Assembly (NCBI GenBank): GCA_001295775.1 | Contig: LJIA01000001.1 | Span: 459,715-523,714 of the forward strand | Direction: 5' to 3' | DNA: 64,000 bases | Source: a beta proteobacterium AAP99 | GTDB taxonomy: Bacteria > Pseudomonadota > Gammaproteobacteria > Burkholderiales > Burkholderiaceae_C | In this document: positions 33,324 to 42,499 of the stretch, piece after piece | Layout of the letters: each line of letters begins with the position of its first letter | Numbering within the stretch: position 1 is the first letter of the stretch | The notes under the pieces: generated by a model | Seen by the model: the letters and a program-made list of their open reading frames with translations, nothing else | Databases searched by the model: none | What the model was told of the DNA's origin: nothing | Made by a program: the position numbers and the translations under genes

Positions 33324-33713
33324 ATGAATTCACCGATCCTTGCACGACACCTGGCTGCAGGCCTACTGGTGTCTGCCGCCTGCCTGGCGGTGCCGCAGGC
33401 GAATGCCGCCGGCTGGGGCGCCGCGCTGCGCGACGCGCCGCTGCGTGACTTCACGGACGAAGACATCAGCCAGCACCTGGCCGCCATCCGCAAGGCCCTG
33501 GACAGCGAAGACCCCAAGGCCGTGGTCGAGTGGCGCAACGAAGCCACCGGCGCCGGCTCCAAGATCAGCGTCATCGGCCAGCCCAAGCTCAAGGGCTACG
33601 GCGCCTGCAAGCGCCTGAGCACGCTGTCGTTCAGCAAGAAGCGCAAGGGCTACGCCACGCCGTTCACGGTGTGCAAGAACACCGAGGGGCGCTGGGTGGT
33701 TGCCGGTAGCTGA
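33324..33713 (+). CDS. Secreted 17-kDa surface-antigen-like protein
   Basis: A 129-residue exported protein (signal ending ANAAG near residue 30). The body shows the RT0821/17-kDa antigen C-terminal pattern: VEWRNEATGAGSKISVIG, then ACKRLSTLSFS and TVCKNTEGRWVVAGS, with two Cys that could pair. Role unknown. An AAGGAG site precedes ATG 33324. Confidence 0.75.
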   Translation: MNSPILARHLAAGLLVSAACLAVPQANAAGWGAALRDAPLRDFTDEDISQHLAAIRKALDSEDPKAVVEWRNEATGAGSKISVIGQPKLKGYGACKRLSTLSFSKKRKGYATPFTVCKNTEGRWVVAGS

Positions 33714-33756
33714 CCGGGCTGCGCCGGTGCCATGGTGGGATCTGGGATCTTCTTTG

Positions 33757-33776
33757 ATAACGCATATTTGTGTTAT
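33757..33776. repeat. Imperfect palindrome
   Basis: ATAAC (33757-33761) and GTTAT (33772-33776) are inverted, with inner CA/TG pairing and TTGA/TCAA outside. The form resembles a recombinase or repressor site (weakly dif-like on the right half, TTATGTCAA), but it is not a match to a known dif site. Confidence 0.3.
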
Positions 33777-33931
33777 GTCAACCGTCCGGCGCGCGATCCT
33801 GCGACATCCTGCCGCACTCGCTTTCGCGTAAACCCGAACGCAAACCCGCCACGGCCGCGCCGATCACGTTGCGCATATGGCAACGATGAACACCCTGCCG
33901 GATGAAGTGACGGCCGAAGCGTTGAGTGCGG

Positions 33932-34065
33932 CGACAAGAATTCCTTGACTGGTAACCGCCCTTTTGCGACACAACCAAGACTTCTAGGGAAAGCTTGGAA
34001 AGTCTCGCTTTGCTGTCGTACGACAAGAATCACCACGATGCAAGCGTAACGACAAGAATTCCTTG
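33932..34065. repeat. 16-bp direct repeats
   Basis: CGACAAGAATTCCTTG is at 33932-33947 and 34050-34065; CGACAAGAAT also occurs at 34021-34030. It could be binding sites within an element end. Confidence 0.5.
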
Positions 34066-34490
34066 GCCACGCACCGACAACTTGCGTCAACACCACCCTT
34101 CCAGCACACATTCGTACGCGCGCGGAGGACATGTCTATTATTTTCGGAGGACAAAGTGCGGCGTCATGAATGCCTTTAACGATCGAACCATGCGCGTGCT
34201 AGGGGGCAGCCGCGGTCGGTCGGACATATCCGTCGTCCATTTGCGTCATGAATCAATTGACCAGCAGACGGTGCGACACGAGAGAGTTGTGTACCTGCAG
34301 TCGAGCGCGAACGACTGCGCCATCCCATCCCCGCACCGAGCATCCGCCCACATCGGTACAGATCAAAATTTTCTGCTGATAGAGCGATGCCTGCTTGGTC
34401 GCGTCCTTGACTATCCGGAGCCGAGCGCCTATGCGCTGCCCCCGCCTCGACTTGCCTATAGATAAGTCGGGCAGGGTAGGTTGAACACCC

Positions 34491-34553
34491 GGGTCAAATT
34501 TCGATCGGCACAATCCTCACAAATGGGTCAGTTTTCGGTCAGCGTCAACAGCC
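34491..34553. mobile_element. Probable IS21-type terminal remnant
   Basis: Two spaced units of the form GGGTCA-N-TTTCG-(A/G)TC-(G/A)GC: GGGTCAAATTTCGATCGGCA (34491-34510) and GGGTCAGTTTTCGGTCAGCG (34525-34544), the second followed by TCAACA. Multiple such units are known at IS21-family ends. No istA or istB coding sequence is nearby, so only an end remains. Confidence 0.4.
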
Positions 34554-34958
34554 ATGGAAGCAATTCTGCGACCGATGTGGCTTGTGCGGGCTGCGGCACT
34601 CATGCGACTGATCAGCTCAGCCATGTTCGACAGCAACGCCTCATTCCGTTAGCTGCACGACGTCCTGTAGCGGCTGCCTTCGCTTCCAGCCTGTCAGGCA
34701 CTTCCTGCAGCATGGCGGCAGTCTAAGCGGCGCGGCGCCTCAGGCACACGACAGCAGCGGTTTCCAAAGCAGTGGTCCGGTTAGAAGCGGAACTCTTGGA
34801 ACGGTTACTGACGCGCACGACGTGTATGGTCAATCCGACCGCCCAAGGCTGGCGGTTTTACGAATACGCGCCGGATGTCGTGGGCCGAGTCGATGAGGAT
34901 TACCCCTCAGCCCACGAGGTCACGGTTGGCGCGACTGGCGCTGTTCACATGACTTCGG

Positions 34959-35867
34959 TCAAACCAAGCCCTTCAGCTCCGCCACCCTGACGGCGAGGAA
35001 GTCCAGCCACCGCGATACCTTGGCAGGCTGACGGCGGCCGAAGCCGTGCAGGGCATGCAGCGGGTACAGCGGTGGCTGCCAGCCGGGCAGCACGCGCTCG
35101 ATCTCGCCTGCCTCGCGCGCGGGCTCGAAGCGCCACAGCGGCCCGGCGTGGATTCCGCCGCCCGCGGCGATCACGCGCAGAATGGCATCTATGCTGTTGA
35201 CGCCGAAGCGCGAGCCCATGCGCACTTCCGCGGCGCGGCCATCGTCGTGCCGCAGCCTAAGATGGTCCCCCGCCTCAAGGAAAGAGAAGAGCACGAAGTC
35301 GTGCGAGTCGAGATCGCTCGGCTGCTCGGGCCGTCCGCGCCGAGCGAGGTAGTCGGTCGACGCGTACAGGCCGAGCTGCATCACGCCCATGCGGCGCGCT
35401 GTCAGCGCACTGTCTGCGAGCTGGCCGATGCGCAGGGCCACATCCACGCCGGCGGCGCGCAGGTCAACGAAGCGGTCGTCCAGCAGCAGCTCCACCGCGA
35501 CCCGCGGGTAGCCGCTCTGGAACTCGTGCAGCCAGCCGGCAACATGCCGCTCGCCCAGGCTCACTGGCGCGGCCACCCTCAGCAGCCCGCGCGGCGTCTC
35601 TGCTTCCTGGCGCAGCTCCGCTTCCAAGGCGTCTTGCTGGTCGATCAGACGGCGCAGGCCCTCGAAATAGCGCAGCCCGGCCTCGGTCGGCTCTGAGCGA
35701 CGCAGACCGCGCTCGACGAGCTTCTGGCCAAGGCGTTTCTCAAGCGCCGCCAGCCGCCGGCTGACGGTCGACACATCCGTCTGCAGCGCCTTGGCCGCTG
35801 CGCTCAGCGAGCCGGTCTCGATCACACGCAGAAAGCTTCTCTGCGGCAGCAGGCCATCGTCATCCAT
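34959..35867 (-). CDS. LysR-family transcription regulator
   Basis: A 302-residue LysR protein. The N-terminal winged HTH (SFLRVIETGSLSAAAKALQTDVSTVSRRLAALEKRLG) is followed by the substrate-binding domain (LLRVAAPVSLGERHVAGWL ... LHALHGFGRRQPAKVSRWLDFL). I chose ATG 35867; the 35885 start is TTG and would place a 12-base palindrome where the ribosome-binding site should be. It is divergent from the SDR operon at 35987 and probably controls it. Confidence 0.9.
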   Translation of the reverse strand: MDDDGLLPQRSFLRVIETGSLSAAAKALQTDVSTVSRRLAALEKRLGQKLVERGLRRSEPTEAGLRYFEGLRRLIDQQDALEAELRQEAETPRGLLRVAAPVSLGERHVAGWLHEFQSGYPRVAVELLLDDRFVDLRAAGVDVALRIGQLADSALTARRMGVMQLGLYASTDYLARRGRPEQPSDLDSHDFVLFSFLEAGDHLRLRHDDGRAAEVRMGSRFGVNSIDAILRVIAAGGGIHAGPLWRFEPAREAGEIERVLPGWQPPLYPLHALHGFGRRQPAKVSRWLDFLAVRVAELKGLV

Positions 35868-35892
35868 GCCTTGCACTTTACGCAAATCTACT

Positions 35893-35904
35893 TTGCATAT
35901 GCAA
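35893..35904. promoter_or_regulatory. 12-bp palindrome, LysR operator candidate
   Basis: TTGCATATGCAA is a perfect palindrome in the 119-base gap between the LysR gene and the divergent SDR gene, 26 bases from the LysR start. LysR sites are usually T-N11-A with dyad symmetry, which this contains in outline. Confidence 0.5.
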
Positions 35905-35986
35905 CGAGTTTCGGCGCGAACGGCAAAGGAAGATAGTCACGTCCATGCCGCGATGTCCGCGGCGTTCCACCCCCGAAAGGACTGTC

Positions 35987-36847
35987 ATGAGCACCGCTTC
36001 CACCCCCGCATCCACCAAGATCTGGTTCATCACCGGCGTGTCCAGCGGCCTCGGCCGCGAACTGGCGATCAAGGCCCTGGCGGCCGGCGACCGCGTTGTC
36101 GGCACGCTGCGCCGCCGCGAGCAGTTCGCGGCCTTCGAAGCGCTGGCCCCGGGCCGCGCGTTGGCCGTGCAGGCCGACATCACTGACGCTGCCGCCGTGC
36201 AGGCCGCTGTGAAAAGCGCGATCAGCACCTTTGGTCGCATCGACGTGCTCGCCAACAATGCCGGCTACGGCACGGTCGGCGCCGTCGAGGAGACCTCGGC
36301 CGCCGAGGCGCAGACCATCTTCGATGCCAACTTCTTCGGCCACCTGCATGTGATCCGCGCGGTGCTGCCGCAGATGCGGGCGCAAGGCTCGGGTCGCATC
36401 ATCAATTTCTCAGCCGTGGGCGGCTTCACCGGCTTCCCGGGCCTCGGCGTGTACAGCGCCGCGAAGGCGGCGCTGGACGTGATGACCGAAGCCCTTGCCG
36501 CCGAGGTTGCGCCCTTCGGCATCAAGGTGACGGTGCTGACCCTGGGCATCTTCCGCACCGAGTTCGCCGGCGGCTCGCTCAAGAGCACCGCCACGGTGAT
36601 GCCGGCCTATGCCGACACGGCGGCCGGCAAGTTCCGCGGCTTCATCGGCAACCTGGCCGGCAAGCAGCCCAACGACCCGATCAAGGCGGCCGACGCCATC
36701 CTGCAGCTGGCCGCCGCTGAGCAGCCGCCGATGCATTTGGCCCTGGGCGGCGACGCGGTCGGCGTGATCCGCAAGAAGCTCGCCGGCGTCGAAGCCGACC
36801 TGCAGGCCTGGAGCGAGCTGTCCACCAGCGTCGCCTTCACCGCCTGA
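35987..36847 (+). CDS. Short-chain dehydrogenase/reductase (SDR)
   Basis: A 286-residue SDR: TGVSSGLGRELA near residue 14, NNAGYG near 88, YSAAK near 155, and a long C-terminal part (KAADAILQLAAAEQPPMHLALGGDA) seen in the oxidoreductase subgroup of the same size. AAAGGACTGTC precedes ATG 35987; the same 14 bases precede the gene at 37628. It is the first gene of the operon under the LysR regulator. Confidence 0.92.
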   Translation: MSTASTPASTKIWFITGVSSGLGRELAIKALAAGDRVVGTLRRREQFAAFEALAPGRALAVQADITDAAAVQAAVKSAISTFGRIDVLANNAGYGTVGAVEETSAAEAQTIFDANFFGHLHVIRAVLPQMRAQGSGRIINFSAVGGFTGFPGLGVYSAAKAALDVMTEALAAEVAPFGIKVTVLTLGIFRTEFAGGSLKSTATVMPAYADTAAGKFRGFIGNLAGKQPNDPIKAADAILQLAAAEQPPMHLALGGDAVGVIRKKLAGVEADLQAWSELSTSVAFTA

Positions 36848-36861
36848 ATCGGGAGCCCGCC

Positions 36862-37617
36862 ATGAGCACTTCTCTGAACCAAGGCGGGCCGGTGACCCTG
36901 GTCACCGGCGGCACCCGCGGCGTCGGCCGCGCCATCGCCGAGCGGCTGGCGCGTGCCGGCCACCGGCTGATGCTGAACTACGCCGGCAATGCCGCAGCCG
37001 CTGACGCCGCGCGCACCGCGGTCGAGGCCCTCGGCGGCGAGGCGCTGACCCTGGCCGGCGACGTGGCCTCGGCCACCGACGTCGAGGCCCTGTTCCAGGC
37101 CGCGCAGGCCCGCTTCGGTCGCGTCGACCATGTGGTCGTCAACGCCGGCATCGAGCTGATCGACACCCCCATCGTCGACATCAAGCCCGAGGCCTTCGAC
37201 CGGCTGCTCGCGGTCAACGCCCGCGGCGCCTTCCTGACGATGCAGGCCGCCGCGCGCCACCTGCCAGACGGCGGGCGCATCGTGCAGATCGGCTCCACCA
37301 CCACTCTGTTCCCGCACGCCGGCTTCACCGCCTATGCGGCCAGCAAGGCGGTGGGCCGGATGCTGGTAGACGTGCTCGCCAAGGAGCTAGGCCCGCGCGG
37401 CATCACGGTCAACAGCGTCATCCCCGGGCCGCTGTCGGACGCGGGCGTGCTGCTGGACGCGCCTCTTGATGCCAAGCAATGGATGGCCTCGCTGTCGCCA
37501 CTGGCTCGCATGGGCACCAGCCACGACGCGGCCGGCGCGGTCGCCTTCCTGCTCTCCCCCGAAGCCGGCTTCGTGTCGGGCCACCACCTGGTGGTCAACG
37601 GCGCGGCCACGATCTGA
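36862..37617 (+). CDS. Short-chain dehydrogenase/reductase (SDR)
   Basis: A 251-residue classical SDR. TGGTRGVGRAIA lies at about residues 14-25, VNAGIE in place of NNAG near 93, the catalytic YAASK near 155, and VNSVIPGPLSDAGVL after it. The C-terminus AGFVSGHHLVVNGAATI is typical of FabG-type enzymes. It starts 14 bases after the previous SDR. Confidence 0.92.
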   Translation: MSTSLNQGGPVTLVTGGTRGVGRAIAERLARAGHRLMLNYAGNAAAADAARTAVEALGGEALTLAGDVASATDVEALFQAAQARFGRVDHVVVNAGIELIDTPIVDIKPEAFDRLLAVNARGAFLTMQAAARHLPDGGRIVQIGSTTTLFPHAGFTAYAASKAVGRMLVDVLAKELGPRGITVNSVIPGPLSDAGVLLDAPLDAKQWMASLSPLARMGTSHDAAGAVAFLLSPEAGFVSGHHLVVNGAATI

Positions 37618-37627
37618 AAGGACTGTC

Positions 37628-38185
37628 ATGAAACCCCTGATCTCCCTGCTGACCGCCGCACTGCTTGCAGTCGCCCCGGTTGCCGGCGCCCTCGCGGCCC
37701 CCGCTCCCAGTCCCGTCGAGACGCGGCTCCGCGCGCTTGAAGACCGCGAGGCCCTTGGCCAGCTTGTCCTCGACTACGGCAACAGCTTCGACCGCCGCGA
37801 CTGGGTCCTGCACCGCTCGCTATTCACCGACGAAATCGAGATGGACTTCTCCGCCTCCATCGGCCCAGGCTTGGTGCGCATGAAGGCCGACGACTGGGTC
37901 AACGGCGTGAAGCCTTTCTTCGAAAGCCTGCAGGCGACGCAGCACATCGGCATGGTGCTGAGCCTGCGCATCGACGGAGACCGCGCAAACGCCCGCACGA
38001 TGCTGCACGCGCAGCACTACCAGCCCAATCCACGGGGCGACGCGGTGCAGCGCATGGTGGGCACGTACGACATCGAATTCGTCCGTACGCCCAGCGGATG
38101 GCGCATCCGCAAGATGGTGCAGCATATCGACTGGAACGAGGGCAACTGGTACGTGTTCCTGAAGGCCGCCGGCCTGGCCAAGTGA
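37628..38185 (+). CDS. Exported SnoaL/NTF2-like protein
   Basis: A 185-residue protein with a signal peptide (ending LAAPAP near residue 25) and an NTF2-like cone fold: LRALEDREALGQLVLDYGNSFDRRDWVLHRSLFTDE, then VGTYDIEFVRTPSGWRIRKMVQHIDWNEGN. Homologues include ring-hydroxylating beta-subunit-like and ketosteroid isomerase-like enzymes. It may isomerise or dehydrate a product of the neighbouring oxidoreductases. ATG 37628 lies 10 bases after the SDR stop. Confidence 0.87.
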   Translation: MKPLISLLTAALLAVAPVAGALAAPAPSPVETRLRALEDREALGQLVLDYGNSFDRRDWVLHRSLFTDEIEMDFSASIGPGLVRMKADDWVNGVKPFFESLQATQHIGMVLSLRIDGDRANARTMLHAQHYQPNPRGDAVQRMVGTYDIEFVRTPSGWRIRKMVQHIDWNEGNWYVFLKAAGLAK

Positions 38186-38200
38186 CAGGAGGACGACATC

Positions 38201-39142
38201 ATGAAACGCCTTGTCCTTACCGCGCTGCTGGGAGCCGCCCTGACCGCGCCGGCCTTGTCGCAGGACACACCCTCGCCCTGGGTGGTTGCGCCCGAAGCCC
38301 TGCACTCCCGCTTCGGCCCGGATGATCAGCGCGGCAACGCAAACCTGCTCACGCCCGCCAAGGTGCGCGAAGCGCTGGCCCTGGTCCGCGAGGGCCGGGT
38401 CATCTCTCTGGCCGTGCCGCTGTCCCGCGACACACCGGCCTACGGCTGGCGGCGCTTCGAGCTGGTCGTGGCGCAGAACGAAGGGACGGCGCACTCCAAC
38501 AACGAGGACATCGTCTCGGCGCCGATCAACACCGGCACCAATCTCGACGGCCTCGCGCACATGGGCGTGGACGGGCACTTCTTCAACGGCCATCGCGGCG
38601 ACGCGATCCAGGCGGTGGACGGCCTCAAGGCGCTGGGTATCGAGCATGCGCCGCCATTCGTCACTCGCGGTCTGCTGCTAGACATCGCCGCCCTGCACGG
38701 CGTGCCACGGCTGCCCATCGGGCATGTGGTGGGCGTGGACGAGATCGAGGCCGCGATGCGTCGCCAGGGCATTGCCGCGGTTCGCCCCGGAGACGTGGTG
38801 ATCTTCCACACCGGGCACCAGCGCCTGCTTGCCGAAGACCGTGCGCGCTTTCTGAGCGGACAGCCCGGTCCCGGCATCGAGGCGGCTCGCTGGCTGGCCG
38901 CCCATCAGGTCGTCGCTGTCGGCGGCGACAGCGGCAGCCTCGAAGCGATGCCGCACGAGCGCCCCGGGCTGTTGTTCCCAGTGCACCAGATTCTGCTGGC
39001 CGAGCAGGGCATCCACATCCTGGAGAACGTCGCCACCCAGCGGCTGGTCGATGCCGGCTGGAGCGAATTTCTCTTTGTCCTGTCACCTCTGCCCATCGTC
39101 GGCTCGTCCAGTTCCTGGGCCAGCCCGATCGCGGTGCGTTGA
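38201..39142 (+). CDS. Exported cyclase/kynurenine-formamidase-like hydrolase
   Basis: A 313-residue protein with a short signal (ending PALSQ near residue 21). The putative-cyclase core is present: VISLAVPLSRDTPAYGWRR, then INTGTNLDGLAHMGVDGHFFNG in place of the usual HxGTHxDxxxH metal site (first His replaced by Asn), and GDVVIFHTGHQ. A changed first metal ligand occurs in part of the family. It starts 15 bases after the previous gene and shares its export signal. Confidence 0.87.
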   Translation: MKRLVLTALLGAALTAPALSQDTPSPWVVAPEALHSRFGPDDQRGNANLLTPAKVREALALVREGRVISLAVPLSRDTPAYGWRRFELVVAQNEGTAHSNNEDIVSAPINTGTNLDGLAHMGVDGHFFNGHRGDAIQAVDGLKALGIEHAPPFVTRGLLLDIAALHGVPRLPIGHVVGVDEIEAAMRRQGIAAVRPGDVVIFHTGHQRLLAEDRARFLSGQPGPGIEAARWLAAHQVVAVGGDSGSLEAMPHERPGLLFPVHQILLAEQGIHILENVATQRLVDAGWSEFLFVLSPLPIVGSSSSWASPIAVR

Positions 39143-39159
39143 AAACTCAGGGAGCTTCC

Positions 39160-39684
39160 ATGAAAACGCTTCTCATCGGCCTCGCCGCAGTCGCGATGGC
39201 AACGGCAACACGCGCCGCACCACCTTCGCCGCCCATGACAGCAACGGCGCTCGCCTTCCACGTCAATCGCTTTGCCCTGCGGGTGGCCGACCTGCCGCGC
39301 GCGGTGCGCTTCTGGCAGGACGCTTTCGGCGCCGCTCAAGAGCGCCGCTCGCAGGTGCCGAACATCGCGCCCGATGTAGAGATCGCCTTCCTGCATCTGA
39401 ACGGTGAATTCCACATCGAATTGGTCGGCGGCGGTGAGCTGGCACCGCAGCCGATCACGCCAGACATCGCGTCCGATTACAGGCGCGCCGGCTATAGGCA
39501 CATCGCTTTCAACGTGTCTGACCTGGACGCCACGTTGGCGCGCCTGTAGAGCCTGGGCATCCAGGCCGAGTACCGCATCAGCCGAGAGGACTACGGCCAG
39601 CAGATCGCGCTGCTTCGTGATCCCGAGGGCAATTTCATCGACCTCTACGCGCCGCTTATGCAAGCACTCAAGGAAAAACCATGA
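39160..39684 (+). pseudogene. Exported VOC (glyoxalase-fold) protein gene with an in-frame stop
   Basis: ATG 39160 gives a signal peptide and a VOC domain (VNRFALRVADLPRAVRFWQDAFGA ... RRAGYRHIAFNVSDLDATLARL), then TAG at 39547-39549. The same frame continues for 44 codons of matching VOC sequence (GQQIALLRDPEGNFIDLY) to TGA 39682-39684, overlapping the next ATG by 4 bases as intact genes here do. A single CAG-to-TAG change explains it. The product would lose the last beta strands and a metal-ligand region, so it is probably inactive unless read through. Confidence 0.85.
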
Positions 39685-40559
39685 CCTCAACTCGCATTCT
39701 CCTCGTCGGCGCCACCGGCAAGGTCGGCGGTGCCGCCGCCCGGGCGCTGGCTGGCAACCCGCAGATTGACCTGGCCGCCGGCGTGCGCGACCCCGCGGGC
39801 TACAACGGCCCTGGCCGCGCGGTGCATCTCGACCTGGACAACGCCGCCACCCTGCCTGCCGCGCTTGCCGGCGTCAGCGGCCTGCTGCTGCTGACCGGCT
39901 ACAGCATCGAGATGCTGCGCCAGTCCAAGCGCGTGCTGGATGCGGCGAAGGCCGCCGGTGTGCAGCATATCGTGCATGTCGGCGCCAGCGGCAACCCGAC
40001 GGCCGAGGTCGCGCACTGGGGCTGGCACCGCCTGGTCGAGGCTTACATCGAGCAGCTCGGCTTTGCCCACACGCACCTGCAGCCCGAGGCCTTCATGCAG
40101 AACTTGACCACCTTCGGGTGGCTGCAACCGGGGCGGCTCACTAACCTAATCGGCGACTGCCGATGGAGCTGGGTCGATGCCGAGGACGTGGGCGCGCTCG
40201 CGGCCGAGGCGCTGCGCCGGCCGCAGGCGTTCGCAGGCCAGACCTGGCGGCTGGGCTACGAGGCGGCCAGCATGCCCGAGCTGGCGCGTCACCTGAGCGA
40301 GCACCTTGGGCAGACCATCCAGGCGGTAGACCTCGACATCGCGGACTTCTACGCCGCCGCAATCGCGGCCGGTGCCGACCCGGCCTACATGGCCTGCGTG
40401 CGCGACCAGTTCGCGCTGAACAAGGCCGGGCGCATCGCGGGCGCGGACGCCCTGTTCGACGCCGACGCCTTCACCCGTGCCGTGGGCCGGCCGCCGCGTG
40501 ACTGGGCACGCCACCTCAGCGAGGAGCAAAACCGCTTGCGGGCCGCGCTCGGTCACTGA
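39681..40559 (+). CDS. NmrA-type NAD(P)-binding protein
   Basis: A 292-residue atypical SDR: GATGKVGGAAARAL at residues 10-23, HIVHVGASGNPTAEVAHWGWHRLVEAYIEQLG near 97, and LQPEAFMQNL near 132. This is the NmrA/quinone reductase-2 like group, either sensors of NAD(P) state or reductases. It closes the LysR-linked operon, overlapping the broken VOC gene by 4 bases. Confidence 0.9.
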   Translation: MTSTRILLVGATGKVGGAAARALAGNPQIDLAAGVRDPAGYNGPGRAVHLDLDNAATLPAALAGVSGLLLLTGYSIEMLRQSKRVLDAAKAAGVQHIVHVGASGNPTAEVAHWGWHRLVEAYIEQLGFAHTHLQPEAFMQNLTTFGWLQPGRLTNLIGDCRWSWVDAEDVGALAAEALRRPQAFAGQTWRLGYEAASMPELARHLSEHLGQTIQAVDLDIADFYAAAIAAGADPAYMACVRDQFALNKAGRIAGADALFDADAFTRAVGRPPRDWARHLSEEQNRLRAALGH

Positions 40560-40778
40560 CCTCCGGTGCTCGGGTGGCCGATGACGCCGCACTGCAGGCG
40601 ATTTGGGTTCCTACCGCCAAAATCGGCATCAAAAGTACGGGAACCCTCATTAAGCCGAGAGAGTCCTCTGGAGCCAATCGCGCGCGTAGGCAAATCCCTT
40701 TCGTTTTCTAGGCAAAACCCTTTCCTAATTGAGGAAAGCCGCTTTCGTACGCGGAGATGCGCATAGGGTTCTCTCTCA

Positions 40779-41876
40779 TCACCTGGGAGCAGCGAGGCGG
40801 ACGACATTGGCCGAAGTCTCGACATGAGAGCGACCAAGCAGCATCTGCAGCAGTTGGGGCTGTACCCGCATTTCGCGCGCTACAGCCGCTTCGGGCACAC
40901 CGAAGTGCTCCCTCATGACCTTCAGGCTCTCGACGATCACTTCGGGCTCTTCGGTCGGGATCAGGTGATCCTCGGTCTCGCGCAAAGCTTCACCATGCCG
41001 ATTCAGGCCGACATAGCCCGCCCGAGCTTGTTCCTCAGTGAATACACCGAGCTGGCGGGCCCGAAAGATGATCGCAGCCTTTGATACCCCCCAGCGCATC
41101 TTCAGCTCCGCCAGTCCCGCCCAGTTCAAGCGCGTGCCGCGAAGCGCCAGCCGGCACTCAGTGGCAAACGTGCTGCGCGGCAGCAGCAGCGCACTTGCGA
41201 ACCGATTGGCTTGCGTCTCGGTTAGGCGATCACCTGTCAGAACGCCAATGTGCAGGGAGAAATGTCCGAGTTCATGGGCGATCCCGATGCGCTCGCGACA
41301 GGCAGACCGACCGTCAGCGTTCAAGGCGATCAGGGGCCGCTTGGTAGCAAAAGAGATCGCGTCGATCTCAGGGGCCAGTCCGCTCACGCGCATCACGACG
41401 GCCCCCGCGTTCTCGGCGATCCGAGTCACGCTGCTCAGCGGTCCCATGCCCAGACCAAACAGCGACCGGAAGATCTCGGCAGCACGCTCGATGGCCTCGG
41501 CGGTCTCCCCGTCCGCCTCCTTCACCTGATACGACGGCAACTCGATATGTTCATCTAGCACGCCGATCAGGCGTTTCAGCATCTCCCCACGGGCACGGGC
41601 TACCTGACGCAACGCGACCTTGGTCGTGAGTTGCCGACGGAAGTGGCACTGCTCGTCAGCGATCGGGTGGGTGTCGACGCGGTGAAAGAACTCCGGCAGG
41701 ACCTGCAGTTCCTGAGCCAGACCGGCCTGGAGCTGCGCCGAGGCGGGCTCGGCGCCGGTCTCGATGCGGCTAAGGAACTGCTTGGAGACGCCAACCTTTT
41801 CGCCCAACTCGGTGAGCGACAGGTCGTGGAACAGGCGGGCCAGCCGCAGATTGCTCCCAATGAACCCGGTGTTCAT
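40779..41876 (-). CDS. XRE-HTH and ImmA/IrrE metallopeptidase fusion
   Basis: A 365-residue protein. The N-terminal XRE HTH (residues about 9-62) reads LSLTELGEKVGVSKQFLSRIETG, and the ImmA/IrrE zinc peptidase has HELGHFSLH (201-209) with the third ligand region TETQANRFASALLLP. Such proteins cleave a cognate repressor, or repress their own operon, in ICE and phage induction and in defence loci. Its gene overlaps the upstream partner gene by 4 bases. A perfect palindrome upstream of the pair is the likely operator. Confidence 0.92.
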   Translation of the reverse strand: MNTGFIGSNLRLARLFHDLSLTELGEKVGVSKQFLSRIETGAEPASAQLQAGLAQELQVLPEFFHRVDTHPIADEQCHFRRQLTTKVALRQVARARGEMLKRLIGVLDEHIELPSYQVKEADGETAEAIERAAEIFRSLFGLGMGPLSSVTRIAENAGAVVMRVSGLAPEIDAISFATKRPLIALNADGRSACRERIGIAHELGHFSLHIGVLTGDRLTETQANRFASALLLPRSTFATECRLALRGTRLNWAGLAELKMRWGVSKAAIIFRARQLGVFTEEQARAGYVGLNRHGEALRETEDHLIPTEEPEVIVESLKVMREHFGVPEAAVAREMRVQPQLLQMLLGRSHVETSANVVRLAAPR

Positions 41877-42472
41877 CGAACTGCTTCGGCGGCTGCGTCC
41901 CCTTCGTCCCGGCGCTTGGGCCCGATCTGCGGCTTGCCGACAGGCACCGTGGGCGCCAGAGGCTGATCGCCTTCCACCCGCATCACGCGCACCGCATCGG
42001 ACAACCAGCGGCAGGCAACTTCGCCACTCGGGGTGAATCCCAGGAACTCGACGCGCGGCTCGGATGCGCCGTCCTGGCCGCGATCGATGATGAAGCAGAA
42101 CCGGCCGGGCTCACCCGGGCTGGCGAAATCGAGAAACTCGGTTTGGTAGCGGTTCGCGGTGAGTACCGCGTCCTTGGACGGATTCGCCGGGTCGTCATTG
42201 CTGAAGCGGCAGGGCACGCCGCCGATCGTGAAGACGACGTCGTTGTTGCCATTAGGAAGTCCGAGCCAAGAGTGCTTGCCGGATGCAGTCTCGGCCACGA
42301 TGCGGTTGCGCTGGCGCCCGAACATGGTGCAGCCTCGCGTATAGCCGTCGTCTGTCGAACGGGTGAGGTCATCCTCGGTCGCATAGAGCTCTTCGAGCAA
42401 CCATGTCGCGACCTCCTGAAGTCGGTCAGACGACAGCGCGGAATTGAAGGCGGCAGGCAGCGGCAGGATCAT
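41873..42472 (-). CDS. Partner protein of the ImmA/IrrE gene, unknown function
   Basis: A 199-residue protein with no catalytic motif that I recognise. A helical N-terminus (LQEVATWLLEELYATEDDLT) is followed by a beta-rich middle (NDVVFTIGGVPCRFSNDD, GRFCFIIDRGQDG) and a basic Pro-rich tail. It overlaps the ImmA/IrrE start by 4 bases (41873-41876). It is the first gene after the palindromic operator, so it may be the effector or the target of the peptidase. Confidence 0.75.
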   Translation of the reverse strand: MILPLPAAFNSALSSDRLQEVATWLLEELYATEDDLTRSTDDGYTRGCTMFGRQRNRIVAETASGKHSWLGLPNGNNDVVFTIGGVPCRFSNDDPANPSKDAVLTANRYQTEFLDFASPGEPGRFCFIIDRGQDGASEPRVEFLGFTPSGEVACRWLSDAVRVMRVEGDQPLAPTVPVGKPQIGPKRRDEGDAAAEAVR

Positions 42473-42499
42473 TTGTGCAAATCCAGATAATCGTCAACG

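Larger units (their letters stand above)
33714..34958. other. Gene-poor scar region
   Basis: 1245 bases with no credible gene on either strand. They contain an imperfect palindrome ATAACGCATATTTGTGTTAT (33757-33776), a 16-base direct repeat CGACAAGAATTCCTTG (33932-33947 and 34050-34065) with a 10-base partial copy at 34021-34030, and a likely IS21-type terminus at 34491-34553. The short open frames here have no coding-like character. It looks like the remains of past insertions. Confidence 0.5.

Noticed and set aside
33995..34465. Possible 156-residue protein in the gene-poor region
   Set aside because: Composition and codon use are not protein-like, no ribosome-binding site, and it crosses direct-repeat sequence.
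34772..34990. Possible 72-residue protein
   Set aside because: No family, runs into the end of the LysR gene on the other strand, and no supporting ribosome-binding site.
40733..40747. GGAAAGCCGCTTTCG, shared with 31226-31240
   Set aside because: It is largely a self-palindrome (GAAAGC-C-GCTTTC) and lacks the rest of the dispersed repeat, so the match can be chance.
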